Assembly (NCBI GenBank): GCA_025765615.1
Contig: JAIVFJ010000009.1
Span: 310,001 to 374,000, forward strand
Origin: Zopfochytrium polystomum
Lineage: Eukaryota; Chytridiomycota; Chytridiomycetes; Chytridiales; Chytridiaceae
Length of the DNA stretch: 64,000 nt
Direction: 5' to 3'
Below are positions 41,398 through 54,021 of the stretch, piece by piece. A program made the translations under genes and the position numbers. Positions within the stretch are counted from its first letter, which is position 1; each line of letters opens with the position of its first letter. The notes below the pieces were generated by a model. It did no database searches. It had not been told where the DNA came from and saw nothing but the letters and a program-made list of their open reading frames with translations.

Positions 41398-41798
41398 GTG
41401 AGCTTGCTTGTCAGCCCAGATTGTGTCTGACAGGGAAAGCACCTCGCAATCGGGTGCCGTGAGGCGTCTTCTGATATCTTGGGGGACTGCAACCCAGCCA
41501 AGGGGTGCTGGCTATCAAACCGTTTCAGTCGGTAATCCTTAAACAGCTGCACAGTGGAGAGCACTGCGAACGAGATCCCCTTGTTTCCTTTTATATCACT
41601 GTATCGTGGGTGAACCAGTGAAATAGCTTCGGACCACTGCTTACCTGTCAGACCAATATCCATCCTTCCTCTGTCGTGGCCAAAAATGCAACCCCCACTA
41701 AAGTGGAATCGTTTTGCTACGCACTGGGGAGCGATGGTGCATCCACTGTGAGATACTGCCTCGCACCTACCACCACAAGGAATGGCGCTCGAGTTCAT
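41394..41798 (-). CDS. small hypothetical protein overlapping the NAT9 start
   Basis: A 134-codon ATG-initiated frame (MNSSAIPCGG...) whose TGA stop overlaps the NAT9 ATG by the sequence ATGA. It includes a Gly/Cys-rich segment (RFHFSGGCIFGHDRGRMDIG) and no transmembrane helix. Consensus-like splice sites inside it would also give a spliced product with SGGCIFGHDRGRMDIGLT joined to GNKGISFAVLSTVQLF. Which form is real cannot be told from sequence. No family recognised. Confidence 0.35.
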   Translation of the reverse strand: MNSSAIPCGGRCEAVSHSGCTIAPQCVAKRFHFSGGCIFGHDRGRMDIGLTGKQWSEAISLVHPRYSDIKGNKGISFAVLSTVQLFKDYRLKRFDSQHPLAGLQSPKISEDASRHPIARCFPCQTQSGLTSKLT

Positions 41799-42040
41799 CA
41801 GTGGACAGAGACGCGTAGCATTGAGAGTTCCAAGGCACCGAAATGAGCCGTAGAGGCATCTCCAGAGTTACCGTTTGCTGTCTTACGCCTCTAAATGTCT
41901 GCTATTTTCAATTTGATTCATTCGCAAGCATTCGGAGCGTGAGTTTCCCCAGCCTGCAACGTTCAAATATTTTCCCAACCCTAAAACATAACAGAGCCAC
42001 TGCACTCAAAATATTGAACTGTATTTTACTGCTCTTATCT

Positions 42041-42911
42041 TCAATCAAACTCATCTTTGAAGGACATGTAAGTAAAGCCTAGCCAACCGCAAGCTCCAAA
42101 TCCAAAGAGCCATGAAAAGATGCTCATGACGAAAGCCGGTCCGTAGCTTATTGTTGAGAACCCAGATATGTAGCCAAACAAGCTGCTGGACTTGATCGCT
42201 GCGCAAAGCGACATCGCCGCCAGATTGAAAATGCCTTTTGCAGGGTCATGGTAAGCAGCAAGCATTTTCAGAGAGGGACGTCGCTTACTGGTAATGAAAA
42301 GGGTTCCAAACCCGGAGATGACGAAATACGACGAGTTCACTCGGTCTCCTAGGACGAATACCAAGGGGTAGGCAAACATTCCGGCGAGTCCAATGATATC
42401 GGCTGAAGAATAAACGCGCGTCGTTCAGATTCCAACGAGGCTCGTGGAATACCACAATATGAGGGCCGTACCTGTGACCATCAAGCCCGCCATAGCTTTA
42501 AGTTGGCCGCACGGCCCAGCCACATCAACAGTGGAAGGTGCCTGGATAGCGCAAAAGGTGTCGCCCGTGATGCAGGAGGAGCTGTCGTCTTCACAGCCGA
42601 TGGCGCTGAACAGACCCTCCCATCTGCGGCGAGAATCAATAAAGCAGAATAGTCAGCAACAACGGGATTGTTTGCCCAGGGGTTTCAATGAATTGGTAAT
42701 GTCTGACGTTGTTTGGCTCGTTGTTCGAAACTTGATCCACCCGAGACTGGCGGTTGCGGCAATAGATAGGGAGATGCTAATAAGATGTCTAAGGAGGCAA
42801 ATAGTAATTAGGATCGCTAAAGGATCGCGATCATGTCGCCGCGGCTGGACAAACGTACAGGGCGGCAGCTGCGACGAGATCGTACGCAGGTCGGCGCCGA
42901 AGCTGCTTCAT
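42041..42911 (-). CDS. four-helix membrane protein with claudin/PMP22/Sur7-like first loop
   Basis: From ATG 42911 the exons join in frame to a small protein of about 200 residues. Helix 1 is HLISISLSIAATASLGW (about residues 19-35). The first outer loop carries W46, G48-L49-F50, C55 and C62, the W-GL[WF]-C-C pattern of the claudin/PMP22/EMP and Sur7/PalI superfamily. Helices 2 to 4 read MVTADIIGLAGMFAYPLVF, SYFVISGFGTLFI continuing across a 54-base intron, and FVMSIFSWLFGFGACGWLGF. It ends with an acidic tail at TGA 42041-42043. Such proteins act at plasma-membrane domains or in pH/ion sensing; the specific role here is unknown. The splice model is by hand. Confidence 0.5.
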
Positions 42912-43644
42912 TTTTGTGTGTGGTCTCTTCTCAAGACAATTCCGGGCAGACACAAACGTCTTTCATTTGGCCGAAGAAGCATGTGCGAGAGTAGAATGGC
43001 ACGCGCGATAAAATATCTCTCTTAAGGGACTCCCCATTTGGCAAGGGTGAGAAGCAAAGAATCTTCGAAGCCAGATGTGAAAGTGTCTGTGCTGTCGACA
43101 TTGAAAGGGTATGCCCGCGAAAGACTGAAGATTGTCGCGGGAGATAGGATTGTGACTGAGGTAACATTTTGAGCGCGAAGCCAAATCATGCTTAAAACCA
43201 GCATGCAGCAGGGTTTGGGTCAAGGATGGTGACGGTCGCTGCGGGTTATGCGACCATTAAATGGAGGCGGAGGAAGTAAGGAGCACCCAGGTGCTGTGAT
43301 TCATCAATGTGAGCTCGCTTCGTGTGAGGCTGAATTGGTGTAAGAAAAAGGGCTCTCAACATGGTCCGAGACTGACAAGTCGAGTGCACTGGACGAACGA
43401 GTCCGTGACAAGAACAAAACTTGAACTCATCACAACCAATTGGCGCGTCCAAACTGTGCACAGGACTTAGATCCGCTGTACACTCGCCACTAGTTCCGAC
43501 GTGGTTCGTCGAATAAGATCGGAATCGGTTGGTAAGTTGCGAGGCGGGCGAGGCGGTGGGGGGCAAGACTTCGCTAAATGATCTGATCTGGCGCTGATAA
43601 TTAGAATTTTATACTCGGAGGCTTTGACAATTTCCACTCAACTC
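42912..43644. other. divergent promoter region between the claudin-like gene and TOP3
   Basis: About 730 bases between outward-facing start codons. Minus-strand frames around 42930-43223 and 43246-43566 are open but contain no recognisable domain and disagree in frame. No gene is supported. Confidence 0.45.
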
Positions 43645-45996
43645 ATGAAAGTGCTTTGCGTGGCGGAGAAGCCATCGGTTGCAAAAGCCGTGGCCGGTAT
43701 TCTCTCAGGAAACCACTACACCGTGGTTAGTTGCAGTCTTTTTTGGCTTACCAATGTGATAACAGAATGTAGAGACCATCGCCGTCGAAATTCAATTTGA
43801 ATTATGTATTTCCGAGCACATTTGAAGGAACGCGATGCGAAGTGGTGATGACGTCGGTTACGGGGCATCTATTCGGCCTGGATTTTCCACCGGAATATAA
43901 GCGGTGGGCAGCCATACCGATTGACCAATGTTTTACGGCTCCTGTTATTCAAACTCTGAAGGAAGATGTAAGTATTAATACGTCCGCCCGGCGATTCGCT
44001 GCTTAATGCACCCGCAGGAAAAAAAGATAAAAGGCAACTTATCGAGACAAGCGGAAGGAGCCACTGCCGTCGTCATTTGGACTGATTGTGACTTGGAAGG
44101 CGAGAACATTGGCTCTGAGGTGGTTCGCGCCTGCCAAGAAAGAAACCGAAGGATCCAAGTTAAGCGAGCAAGGTTTTCAGTCATCCAGGAAAGGTTTGAA
44201 AAGAGGGCGCGAAAATAGATTCCATCTTATTTTTTTGATAGAGAGATTCAGGCTGCCTGGCGGAATTTGGGTGAACTTGATATGCTTCAGGCAGCAGCAG
44301 TTGATGCGCGATGCGAGTTGGATTTGAGAATAGGAGCCGCGTTCACGCGCTTACAGACTTTGAATTTGGCGCAACGTTTTCCACAAATCGGGCAGGGCCA
44401 AATCATCAGCTACGGTTTGTCTCGCAGAGAAAGGAGTGTGTTGATGAACTCAAGGTTTTTCCTTCAGGCTCCTGTCAGTTTCCGACCCTCGGCTTTATTG
44501 TAGAGCAATTTGAGCGCGTTAAATCATTCACTCCCGAGCTTTTCTGGAAAATTGACCTCACTCTGTCAAAGAATGCTGCGACACAAAAGTTCACTTGGCG
44601 GCGAGAGCACCTCTTTGACCATCAGTTTGCACTGTCGCTGTACGAAATGTGCGTTGCGAACCCGGAAGCACGTATTGTTAGTGTCAACTCACGACCGAAA
44701 GAAAAATGGCAAGTTGAAGTAGGTTTTAATATCTCTAAAGTTCGACAGGCGACCACTTCCGTTGACCACTGTCGAACTTTTGAAAGCCTGTTCAACGAAG
44801 TTTCGAATTCCATCCCATGAAACCATGCGTGTAAGTGACATCTCGGCTTCCCTGCGTTTCTCACATTGTGATATGAGATAGATCGCAGAAAAGTTATACA
44901 CATCTGGCATAATTAGTTACCCTCGAACAGAGACTGACATGTTTGACGAAAATTTTAACTTGCGAGAGCTTCTGGAGATACAAGCGGTTGACAATCGCTG
45001 GGGAGAGCACGCACAAGGGTAGGCTGACTTTGTGCGAAGTGTGGCGGTGTATCACCTTGAACCGTAAACTAGGCTGTTGAACGGAAAGTTTACATTTCCT
45101 CGACGCGGCCAACACAATGACAAAGCTCACCCGCCAATTCATCCAACGAAGGCTACGAACGATTTAGGTGGGAACGACGCTCGAGTTTTTGAGTACATTA
45201 CGAGGAGGTTCTTGGCCTGTTGCTCCGACAATGCGAAGGGCCAGGAAACCAGCGTAGTGGCTGAAGTCGCTGGCGAATCATTCTCGGCGTCGGGTAAGCT
45301 CTTTAGACAGGGTAATGGAATAAGCAACTGAAGCGATTGCAGGTCTTCTCGTACTTGAGAGGAATTACCTTGACGTTTACCCTTATGACAAGTGGGCAAC
45401 CACAACAATACCTGCGTTTGAAGTCGGCGAGAGGATCGAGCCGACCTCACTTCTCCTTAACCAAGGAAGCACGATCGGGCCGAAACTTCTGACAGAAGCA
45501 GAGCTCATTGCAAAAATGGAGCAAGCTGGCATCGGTACTGAGTTGAACTACTGTGATTACACTGAACCTGAACCAGGAACGGATGCGACTATCCATGACC
45601 ACATTGCAAAGGTGCAAGAGAGAGAGTATGCAAACAAAGAAAACGAATATTTTTTTCCCACTACGTTGGGAATGGGCTTGGTTTTGGGGTATAAGAAAAT
45701 GGACATGGTCCTTTCACTCAGTAAACCGCACTTGCGAAGCCACGTAAGCTTTTGATCCCCTGTCAATTCAAATCCTTATTTTTCAAAACCAGATGGAGGC
45801 TGGCGTGAAGAGCATAGCTAATGGCACGCGAAGCAAAGCGGAAATGTTAGAAGAAAACATTCGTGTGTATTCAGAGGCGTTTCGAGTGGCAAGCACGAAG
45901 TTTCATGAGATGGAAGCAGTACGTTGTCAAAAAACTTTTGGGAGCCCGAATTAACACCATTTCTTGAAGGCACTTCATGAAACATTTGGATTGTAA
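43645..45996 (+). CDS. TOP3: DNA topoisomerase III (type IA)
   Basis: Relaxes negatively supercoiled DNA and dissolves double Holliday junctions with RecQ-type helicases. Exons 1 and 2 are 43645-43725 and 43773-43967, and exon 3 starts at 44017. The start is MKVLCVAEKPSVAKAVAGIL (Toprim Glu region). SKFNLNYVF and MTSVTGHLFGLDFPPEYKRW follow. The Toprim DxDxE is WTDCDLEGENIG (about 44080-44115). The cleavage domain has GRVQTPTLG-like GSCQFPTLGFIVEQ (across an intron near 44415-44515) and the catalytic Tyr in TSGIISYPRTETDMFDENF (about 44905-44955). GIGTDATIHDHIA, across an intron (near 45530-45610), completes the family set. It ends HETFGL at TAA 45994-45996 without the C-terminal zinc fingers of animal TOP3A, like yeast Top3. 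Confidence 0.95.
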
Positions 45997-47040
45997 AACG
46001 AACATTTTTGTGTGACATCAGATTCTATGAGGTTCGCCGTGGGCGTGCAGATCACGAAATGCCATTTTTCCCTGCCTCTGTATAATCATCGCACAATGTT
46101 TCGTTTGTGACAGCTGCCACGCATTTTGCTTCCGAATGAACATCTTTCTAAATGTTTGGTGAAGAACGATTGAGACAACCATTTCCGCTTAACGCGAACA
46201 TGTCTTCTCTACAGAGGGAGTTAGAACACGTGTGGTGTGCCATGGGTCTGGAAGGAGGCTCTTGTCCAAAAACTTATCGTTTGTCTATGCCCTCAGGTGC
46301 GAATTGTCGGGGGTTACCCCTCCCATCACTCCCCAATGCCCTCCTGCAGTTCATTACCACTCAGCGGGATGGAAGGCGTTGCACGGACGCGTTCAGCGGC
46401 GATCGATGGCGTCGATGCTGTAACTCCCGGAGTTCACCGCCGCGTCTCGGCTCGCTGTCATCCATAGCTCCACTACTGCAACTCTGAAGCCGAGGCTTCA
46501 CTTGTCATTGGCAGATCCATCGTACTTATTTTACTTCAGCACGAGGCTATCGCGCTAGAGTCTGTCGTAGCCAACATAAATTGCAGTCCCCACCATCTCA
46601 CACGAGGAGGCCATTCGTTCAGCCTCGACAACCTCAACCCCGAAACCGTTGATTCAAATCATTTTTTTTTGAATTTCGACAATCCTGACCTCTTCCTATT
46701 CCCATTTTCATAATCAAATATCTGGGCAACGACTTTGGACATCAATATCCAATCAATTCAGGTACTTACAATCTAGGGAGATAAAATGCATATTAAGCCA
46801 CATAGTGTCTTCTTGTTTGGCACAAACCAACTCCTAAAACAAGATACTTTTTGTTACTTGCAGTGAAGCTCTGGTATCTTCATTACATGGTGAATGAGAA
46901 GCACTGAACACCAATAACTAGATATTTTAAAGGTTGCGTCCCCTCACTAGTCATGTCAAGTTGGGATGCATATTGCGCCAATACTGCACTATTGGCCAAT
47001 GCCACAGCGCTGCAAGCAGGATCATCATTGACTTCCTCGT
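45997..47040. other. intergenic region between TOP3 and the giant membrane protein
   Basis: About 1 kb holding the TOP3 3' UTR and the promoter of the next gene. An ATG-started frame from 46953 enters the next gene out of phase with its first splice junction. It could represent an alternative N-terminus. Nothing else is supported. Confidence 0.45.
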
Positions 47041-50000
47041 ATGCAGCAGCAGAACGATGTCCATTTCGGTATACCCCTGATGACCAAAGTTCTACCAACA
47101 TTGATGCTTGGCTGCTCTTCACTGCTCAGGTCTGGGAAGCATCCATCAGACAAAAGCTCCAATCTAAATTACTCCTCAGATTGGTTACAGCAATGCTCAT
47201 GCTACACTAGCACTCACAGGAGTTGTTATAACAATAATTTCGTACTATAGAACCAGGAAAGCTTATGCCAGATTGACAGGCGCTTCAGATCTGTCGTCTC
47301 TCACTGAATATCAGCTTCTGCATGTATTGCTTCACTGGATCTTAGCCATAATGTTTTCAGGTTGGTGCTTTGCTGACAAAACGAGTTTGCCTGATGGCTG
47401 TGCAAAGCATTCTTGGCTGGTTTCATCCTCAACGTCTTTGCTATACACCGTGGCTGGATTGTTGCCTCGGCTGTTGTGGACACACTGGAATTTCTCTCAC
47501 ATTCAGCTCTTTACCTCATATCAAAAGGGTAGGTTTTTGGCGAAATGATCAACAGCACAAACTCAAAACTGCGACAGACCATGGCAATCAAATTCCAACC
47601 CAACTCGAAAACTCATTGGACTCTTGGTTATCTTACTGTTACCTTCATTGTTCAACACAATTTCAGTCATTGGTTATGTGGGTACGACGGGATCATTCTC
47701 GACGCAGTGGGGACTTGTTGCTCAGTACTCTTCCATCGCCACTTCGCTTTGTCGAAATGGATTGAGCAGCTCTTGCCTATTTGGATCAACTTCTGGTCTT
47801 AGTAATTCAGAAAGCATGGACGAGTATCAGGTATGCTGTTTCATCAAATCAAACATTATTAGACACTCTTCAAGGTTCGCTTTGCCGTCAGAACTATATC
47901 AATAGCTTCGTTGATTGCAGGAATATGCTCCTCATTGTTCACTCTCGATGTTTTCTGTCCCCAAGTCTCACTCTCGACGTACTTGTTTGTCATCCGATAT
48001 TTGGAGTGGTTCTATCTGGTCGCATTTATTGTCCTTGTGGTCCACATTGCACTGATCGGATCAAAGCTATCCGCAACCGGCGATCAAACATTGTATTCAT
48101 ACGCCTCTATCTCTTCGCCAAAACAAATGGCCCGAGTTCACGACATCGCGACCAACCGATTGCCCGCTGCTAGAGCTCCTCGACCCAAAGAAACGACAGA
48201 TGCTGTTCGAGCAAGGTGGTCTATGGCACTGACACAAAGTCAGAAACCAGCGGCTTACATGCTTCCCCCGCTATCCGTTCAAGACTCGAACACAACGCTT
48301 GCGGAAGAGGAATATAAAGAGAATGCAGCGGAGACATCACCACCGCTTTTGAGTACAACGCCTCAATTTCCTTCTGCAATCGTCCACAGGAATCGCCATC
48401 TCCTGGTCCAAATAATTGGATTCCTGTTTGGTATTGCAGCCTCTCTAGTATTCACTGTCGATATTCTGTATTGGAGGGGCCCAATAGTTGCAGTTCCAAC
48501 TGCTCTCCTCTCGGTTTTTTCCGTCATTACAATATCTCAAGTTGGTCTTGGCATCTTCAACTCCACAGATCGACCCCACTTTCACATGATCAGATCTCTA
48601 CCCGTTTCAATTGTGGTCTCCTTCTTTATTGCGGTTGGCGCCTCCGTTGCAGTGCTATGCTCACCATATCCATTCTATTTATCTTTCGGACTATGGCCAC
48701 TCGGCTCACTTCTATGTCTGGCCTCCACGGCGCAAATGAGCCTGCACTCGCTCTCTCCGTTTTCTGTAACATTCAAACCAAGGCGTCCTCGGCGGAAAAC
48801 CGTTGGAGTGCAGAGTACAACGGAGAAGGCTCGCGTTGACGCACTTCAAGATAATTCTGAAACAAGCCGACGGGCGCGGTTGCAAATTGATTTAAGCAGT
48901 TCGATTCCAGCACCCAGCCGAGGTGCTTTTTCGGTTGATATTCCGGAAGCTGTCATTTTCTTCCTTCGATCGCTGTCTGCAACCCTTATCTTCTTTGCAG
49001 TGATTTTGACGACCCTATCAGGAACAATCCTCTCGCTAGCAATAAGCGCCTGTTTGGTGGCCGCCATTGCTGTCGCCGGAATGTCGCAGAATGTTGCGAA
49101 CCCCCTGGGACTTTTATTGTTTTGGTTGTCATCGGGCCTCCTCACCTCCCTTTTTGTTTCTGTGGCAGTGCTCCCGCTTATTTCGTTTCCTCGCGCGTAT
49201 TCGACAGCCGCTGTGTACCAAACAATAAGCGATGGCATTTCCAGCTCCGCATACTCAACCGCACTCGCAGATGGCGCGATAGGATATTACATTCGCTCAG
49301 AGGTTTGAAGCCGATTTCGTCTTGCGAAACTCTGACACGACAAAGTTTCTTTCAGCGTTTCCCTCGGACTTTGCAACGATGGTAGCCTATTCAGTGGCGA
49401 AAAATGCCACACTCTTGATTGAAATTGATGACATGAGCGCAGCTACTTCTGTGAGTAATTCTTTTTCAACCAGTTCACACTTCGTTAACTTGGCGTGAAG
49501 GCAATCTGTAAGTTCCGCGAGAAGCCACAGATCGTGGTTGTCGCCAAAAGTCTTAAAAGTGCCTTTATGATCGGCAGCCTTGGTGTAAGGGATACCTCGG
49601 TTGCAGTAGGCCACGGCTTTGGTGCTCAAACCATTTGGGATGTTGGAACGCTATCAAACGTGAAAAACTTCTGGGAGGCACATCCCGCTGAAATGATCGC
49701 ACTTAATCCATGGCTCGGAATTGCCAGTAGAAAGCGTGGAAGGAGGCTCATATCTCAACCACTGATCATTAAGCAAGCAGAAACAGACGGGTCCTTGATA
49801 GACATCGTTTTGAGTGGGGTTACTGATTTATCGGCTTTGAACGTGAAAATGGGGATAAAGCAAGCAGGAAGAAGCCCATTGTGGGACTATTTGAAGCTTG
49901 ATGTTCAACCTACGGTGTCTATTCCTACCACAGTGGTAAACACTACCGCCATATCATTGGATACAGCCGCATCAGCCGCAGCAAGCATTCCCTTCGCAGC

Positions 50001-53000
50001 CAAATGGGCCATTTCCTGCCTTACGCCGGCAATAATCTTTTTCATTGCGGTGGGGTCAAAGAGCCTAAACCGAAAATCAGGCCGGCTCCACAATGATCGT
50101 AATGCAAAACATGGCGAAGAAACTCGACGGACTGATGAGCAGGCTAGAAATATTGTTGCCGAAGCAAGTAGCCGCGTAATAGCTTCTGCGGCTTCACCGT
50201 TGTTCCAACCGACCCACGACGATCAGGATGAATTTGCAAAAGAAATTGATGCAATTCCGGTCGCACAACGTCCAACCCAAACAATAGCAATTTTCTTGGA
50301 GCTTATAGCCATCGCCGCGTGGGCTATGTTTTGCGTTGGCGCAGGAAATAGTGATGGGAATCCCGGTGCCCTCGATGCGACGGGCTACACGACCTGTGTC
50401 TACATTTTCGCTGTCTCCGGCTTCCTATCGGCCGGTGTGTCGATGCTTTGCTTGAAAGGCAAGCCGAACACCGGTCTACTTAGCCTGGCAGTGGTTTTGC
50501 TTGGTATTTGTTGCTTCACTGGAGGGTTTGTTACTCACGCACTTTTGCGCTATGGCATGAACGGATCCGCTGCAAAGCTGGCGCTTACAGGTGCTGCTAC
50601 TTTTGGCGCCGCACGAGCTCTTTCTGCACTATTTTCGGGGGTTCAATATTCTTACATAAGCCTTGAGCTGGAGCACTTGCTTGTTGGTCTATCAGTCGTA
50701 GGAACAGCAGGTTGGATTCTTGTTGCGATCGGCATGGGTCGAGTGCAAGTCAACACGATTTCTGGTGAGACAGTTCAAACAATTGGCCAGCTTGGTGCGG
50801 TTACAGCAGGATCTTTGGCTTGCTCCATATCATTCGCCGCTTCGTGGTTCAATACGCCCATCCTCATGGCGGCGGCCATGTTCTTTTCTGTGGCATCTAT
50901 ATTTTTCTGCGGAGGCCTGATAACCAGCACTGCAACTGCCTGTTTCAGTGGAACTGGATGCAGCTCGCAGCAGATTGTTATATTTTGCGGAGGTCTAGTC
51001 CTTCTTATTTCGGCAACCGTTTCGTTTGGGATGAGGGCTTCGAATCGTGACACTGAGGAAACAAAAAAAAGAGAATTCACGGTGCAGTTTCGAGATGTCG
51101 CATCGCTCAGCCAGCCACGAGGCTTGAGTGTTTCCCAGGAGCAGTTCGATGACCACCCTGTGTTCGTCAATATTGGTGCATCGACGTTCACCCCGTTCAC
51201 TCACCACAAGCAAAAATGGCTCGTTTGGAAAGCGTTTGCTTGCTCCAGTATCGTCGGTTGGGTACTCTTTCTCGGAGGTTTCGGATCGTCCGTCACGGTT
51301 TCGAATGAGTCCATTGCTTGTGGAACGGTTTTTGCCGTTTTTGCTCCTGCTGCGGTTACCTGCACCTGGCTTTCGCTTGTGAATGATTCACGAAGTATTG
51401 CCATTGTGGCCCACATCATGTGGACAATCTCGCTCACGGCCTCTGGGAAGGTCCTTTTTGAATCAATCAGTCTTGCTGTATCGGGACTTTCCACTTCCAC
51501 CCTCTTCACGGTCATTGGCCTGCTTATTTTCGTTGTAACGACCGCTCTGTCATCAAGCTATGTACTTAACATGTTCGATTTGGCCGACGAGGATCAGGCT
51601 TCAGTCCACAGCACATTCTATGCAACGGGTGCGTTCGCTGCTATTTATACAGTCGGTTTGGGCCTCTGGCTTTCAAAGCTTGACAACGTCGACTCAACGG
51701 TTGCCGGGATTCTCGCATGCGTTTTTGGTGTCTTTGCCTGCGGCATTCAAGGCTGCCTAATTCTGGCTTATTCTGGCAAAGACCGGACCGCTTTGAAATT
51801 CGTTGCGCTTGTGCTCTTCTGCTTTGCGTACATCCAAATGGGAGCGTCGATCATCTTAAGTGGTGTTAATGCGTACTCGTGCGGAACGGCATCCTGTGCG
51901 AAAATAACGCAAGCAGGTCTTATCTTGTCGATAATCGGAGGCCTCGGCTTTGTAACTTGCTCAACCGTTACCGCATGTTCGGTGCTCCGCTTTGGCTACT
52001 TTGACACAATCAGTGATCGCGCTGTAGTTGAAAAAGCCCCCGTAATTCCGGATCCTGAGTCTCTCTCAGAAAATGACTCCTCCATCGACGAAGGCGAACT
52101 TAAGCCGCCTGCTCCGAGGCCCCTAGATATTTTTACTCTAATGCAAGCATGGCCCAGGCAGAGGGCTTGGCTGAAGATTTGCAGCGCAATTTTATTATGG
52201 GCTGCTGGACTCTTGGACGCATCACTCGGCTCAATGCGGCTTGATAAAGACTGGAGGATGGATCAATTGGGTGTCGCAATTGTCGCAGTATCCGGCATCC
52301 TTGCTGCTCTCATTTCTATTTCGTGGATATGTCGTGGTGACGTTTCTGCTTTCATCTTTGGCCAATTCCTCCTCCTAATTACCGTCTCCATGTCGGGATA
52401 TACGACTGTCTGGGCAGCTGCAGACAACTTGCTATCTTTCACTGGGGGCGTTCTTGCCGAAAGCATCGTGTGTGGACTCTGCTCGGCGACAATACTGGTG
52501 CTACTGCTCGCGTGGAATAAGCCTCAGGTTGCAAAGTTTTCTGGTCCGCTCACCACATTCGACATTTGCCATTTCTTCAACGGTCTAGCGTGGCTGGCCG
52601 TGTCGGCAACATTAGTTCTTACTGTCGTAAAATTTGGACTTGCTAGCGTGGCTCAAACCATGACGGATATCGTTTTTATCGCCGTCAACGCTGCTACAAC
52701 AGCAGTGTACTTGGCCTACAAAATTGATCAACATAGATCAATTTTCTACGCCTTGCTGCTTTTGACCATTCTCTCCATATTCACCGGTGGCGGACTTCTT
52801 TATGGAGCCGTTAGATCTATTGCGAAGCCGGAATCCGGGTTATCCGGCCTATATCTTGGAATAAGCATCATCAATCTATCGTTAGCGTTCGTGTCTCTCA
52901 CCTCCAATTCAGTTTGCGTCCTGTACCAGGCGATTCAATGGAAGGAGATTGAAGTATTTCCATTCATGAGCTTCCAGCAGGACGCTGTCCCAGATCGCTC

Positions 53001-54021
53001 TTTGATGTGGCTGCGCAGCCCAAATTCGAGGCTTCTTCTTATCGCGCTCAAGCTTGCTCTGCTCTTCGCCTTCATGGGTTGGGTGGTTTTCGTGTTCGGT
53101 CTCGGATTCACCCCCAACACCTCCTTGGCCCCACCACTGATAATTCATCACCTTTTCAGTGTTTCCACACCCATTGCAGTGGCAGGATCGACCCTCTATC
53201 TCTACCTGCAATGGGTGGTTTTCGCTGTTTTTGGCTTCGCCGCCGCGATCCTATCATTTGCTACAGCTGGTGCCGCTGCAGCCTCCATTGTCCTCCGGGC
53301 ATCTTCAACGCAATTTATGCCCTTATTGGCCCTTGCAGGACTGTCGGTATCTGTGGCTGCGCTCATCACTGCCTACACCATCATCTTGCACCGCCAGCGA
53401 CCACTTCTTCCCAACGACGAACAAACAGCATCCATCTTTTCATCTATCCTTATCGGAATGTCTCTTGGTTTGCTGCTCATAGTGGTAAGCATCGGATTGG
53501 ATCAGGGGGCAGACGCAGCAACGTACATGGAGATTTCCTTCCCGGGGTTGTTTGCATTCTTGGTACTTCTCTTGGAAAAGCTTCGTCCTGGGAGGCCCTT
53601 CCACCAACTGTCCAAGGCGGCCGCCGTGTTTCTGACTTCCGTTAGCCTCATCGCCACGGGTGGCTCTTTCCAGTTCGTTGGTGGTGCGTTGGGCGGTGGC
53701 GCTCCGGGACCCTACATTAGGCTGGCCGGAAACTTTTTCGTCGCGCTCGGAAACGCAAGCTACTTGGTGCTTGTATTCTACTACCGTCTCCGCAACACAG
53801 GCGAAGCCGGCGAGAGCGAGGAGGCTTTGAACGAGGACAGCGATCTTACAATTGTCACGGACCGTGATCTGTCAAGTGCGACAGTTCTCTCGACCGACAC
53901 TGAGCAGGTCGATAGTTCGCAGGATGTATTCAAATCTGCCGAAACCGTCGCCACCGACGTCAATCAGGAAACGAGAAGCGCAACAGTCGATTCAAGCAAA
54001 GACGACTCAAGTAGTGTGTGA
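47041..54021 (+). CDS. giant polytopic membrane protein made of tandem four-helix modules
   Basis: Exons 47041-47129, 47191-47360, 47408-47528, 47578-47830, 47875-49302, 49346-49450 and 49501-54021 join in frame to 2,228 residues. Hydrophobic helices cover most of the length. From about residue 980 to 2150 they fall into eight consecutive blocks of about 115-175 residues, each with four helices. The first helix of most blocks has Trp followed by a Gly-rich end, e.g. GWILVAIGMGRV, GWVLFLGGFGSSV and GWVVFVFGLGF. Similar blocks occur near residues 212-300, 384-505 and 564-680. A soluble, probably non-cytosolic domain spans about 690-880. A charged loop (about 905-975) and an acidic Ser/Thr-rich tail (from about 2155) lie outside the membrane. 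No transporter, channel or enzyme motif is recognised. The start ATG is inferred; the function is unknown. Confidence 0.8.

Noticed and set aside
46953..47207. ATG-started frame that could be the N-terminus of the giant membrane protein
   Set aside because: Its phase at the 47130 donor does not match the next exon, whereas the ATG at 47041 does. Kept only as a possible alternative start.
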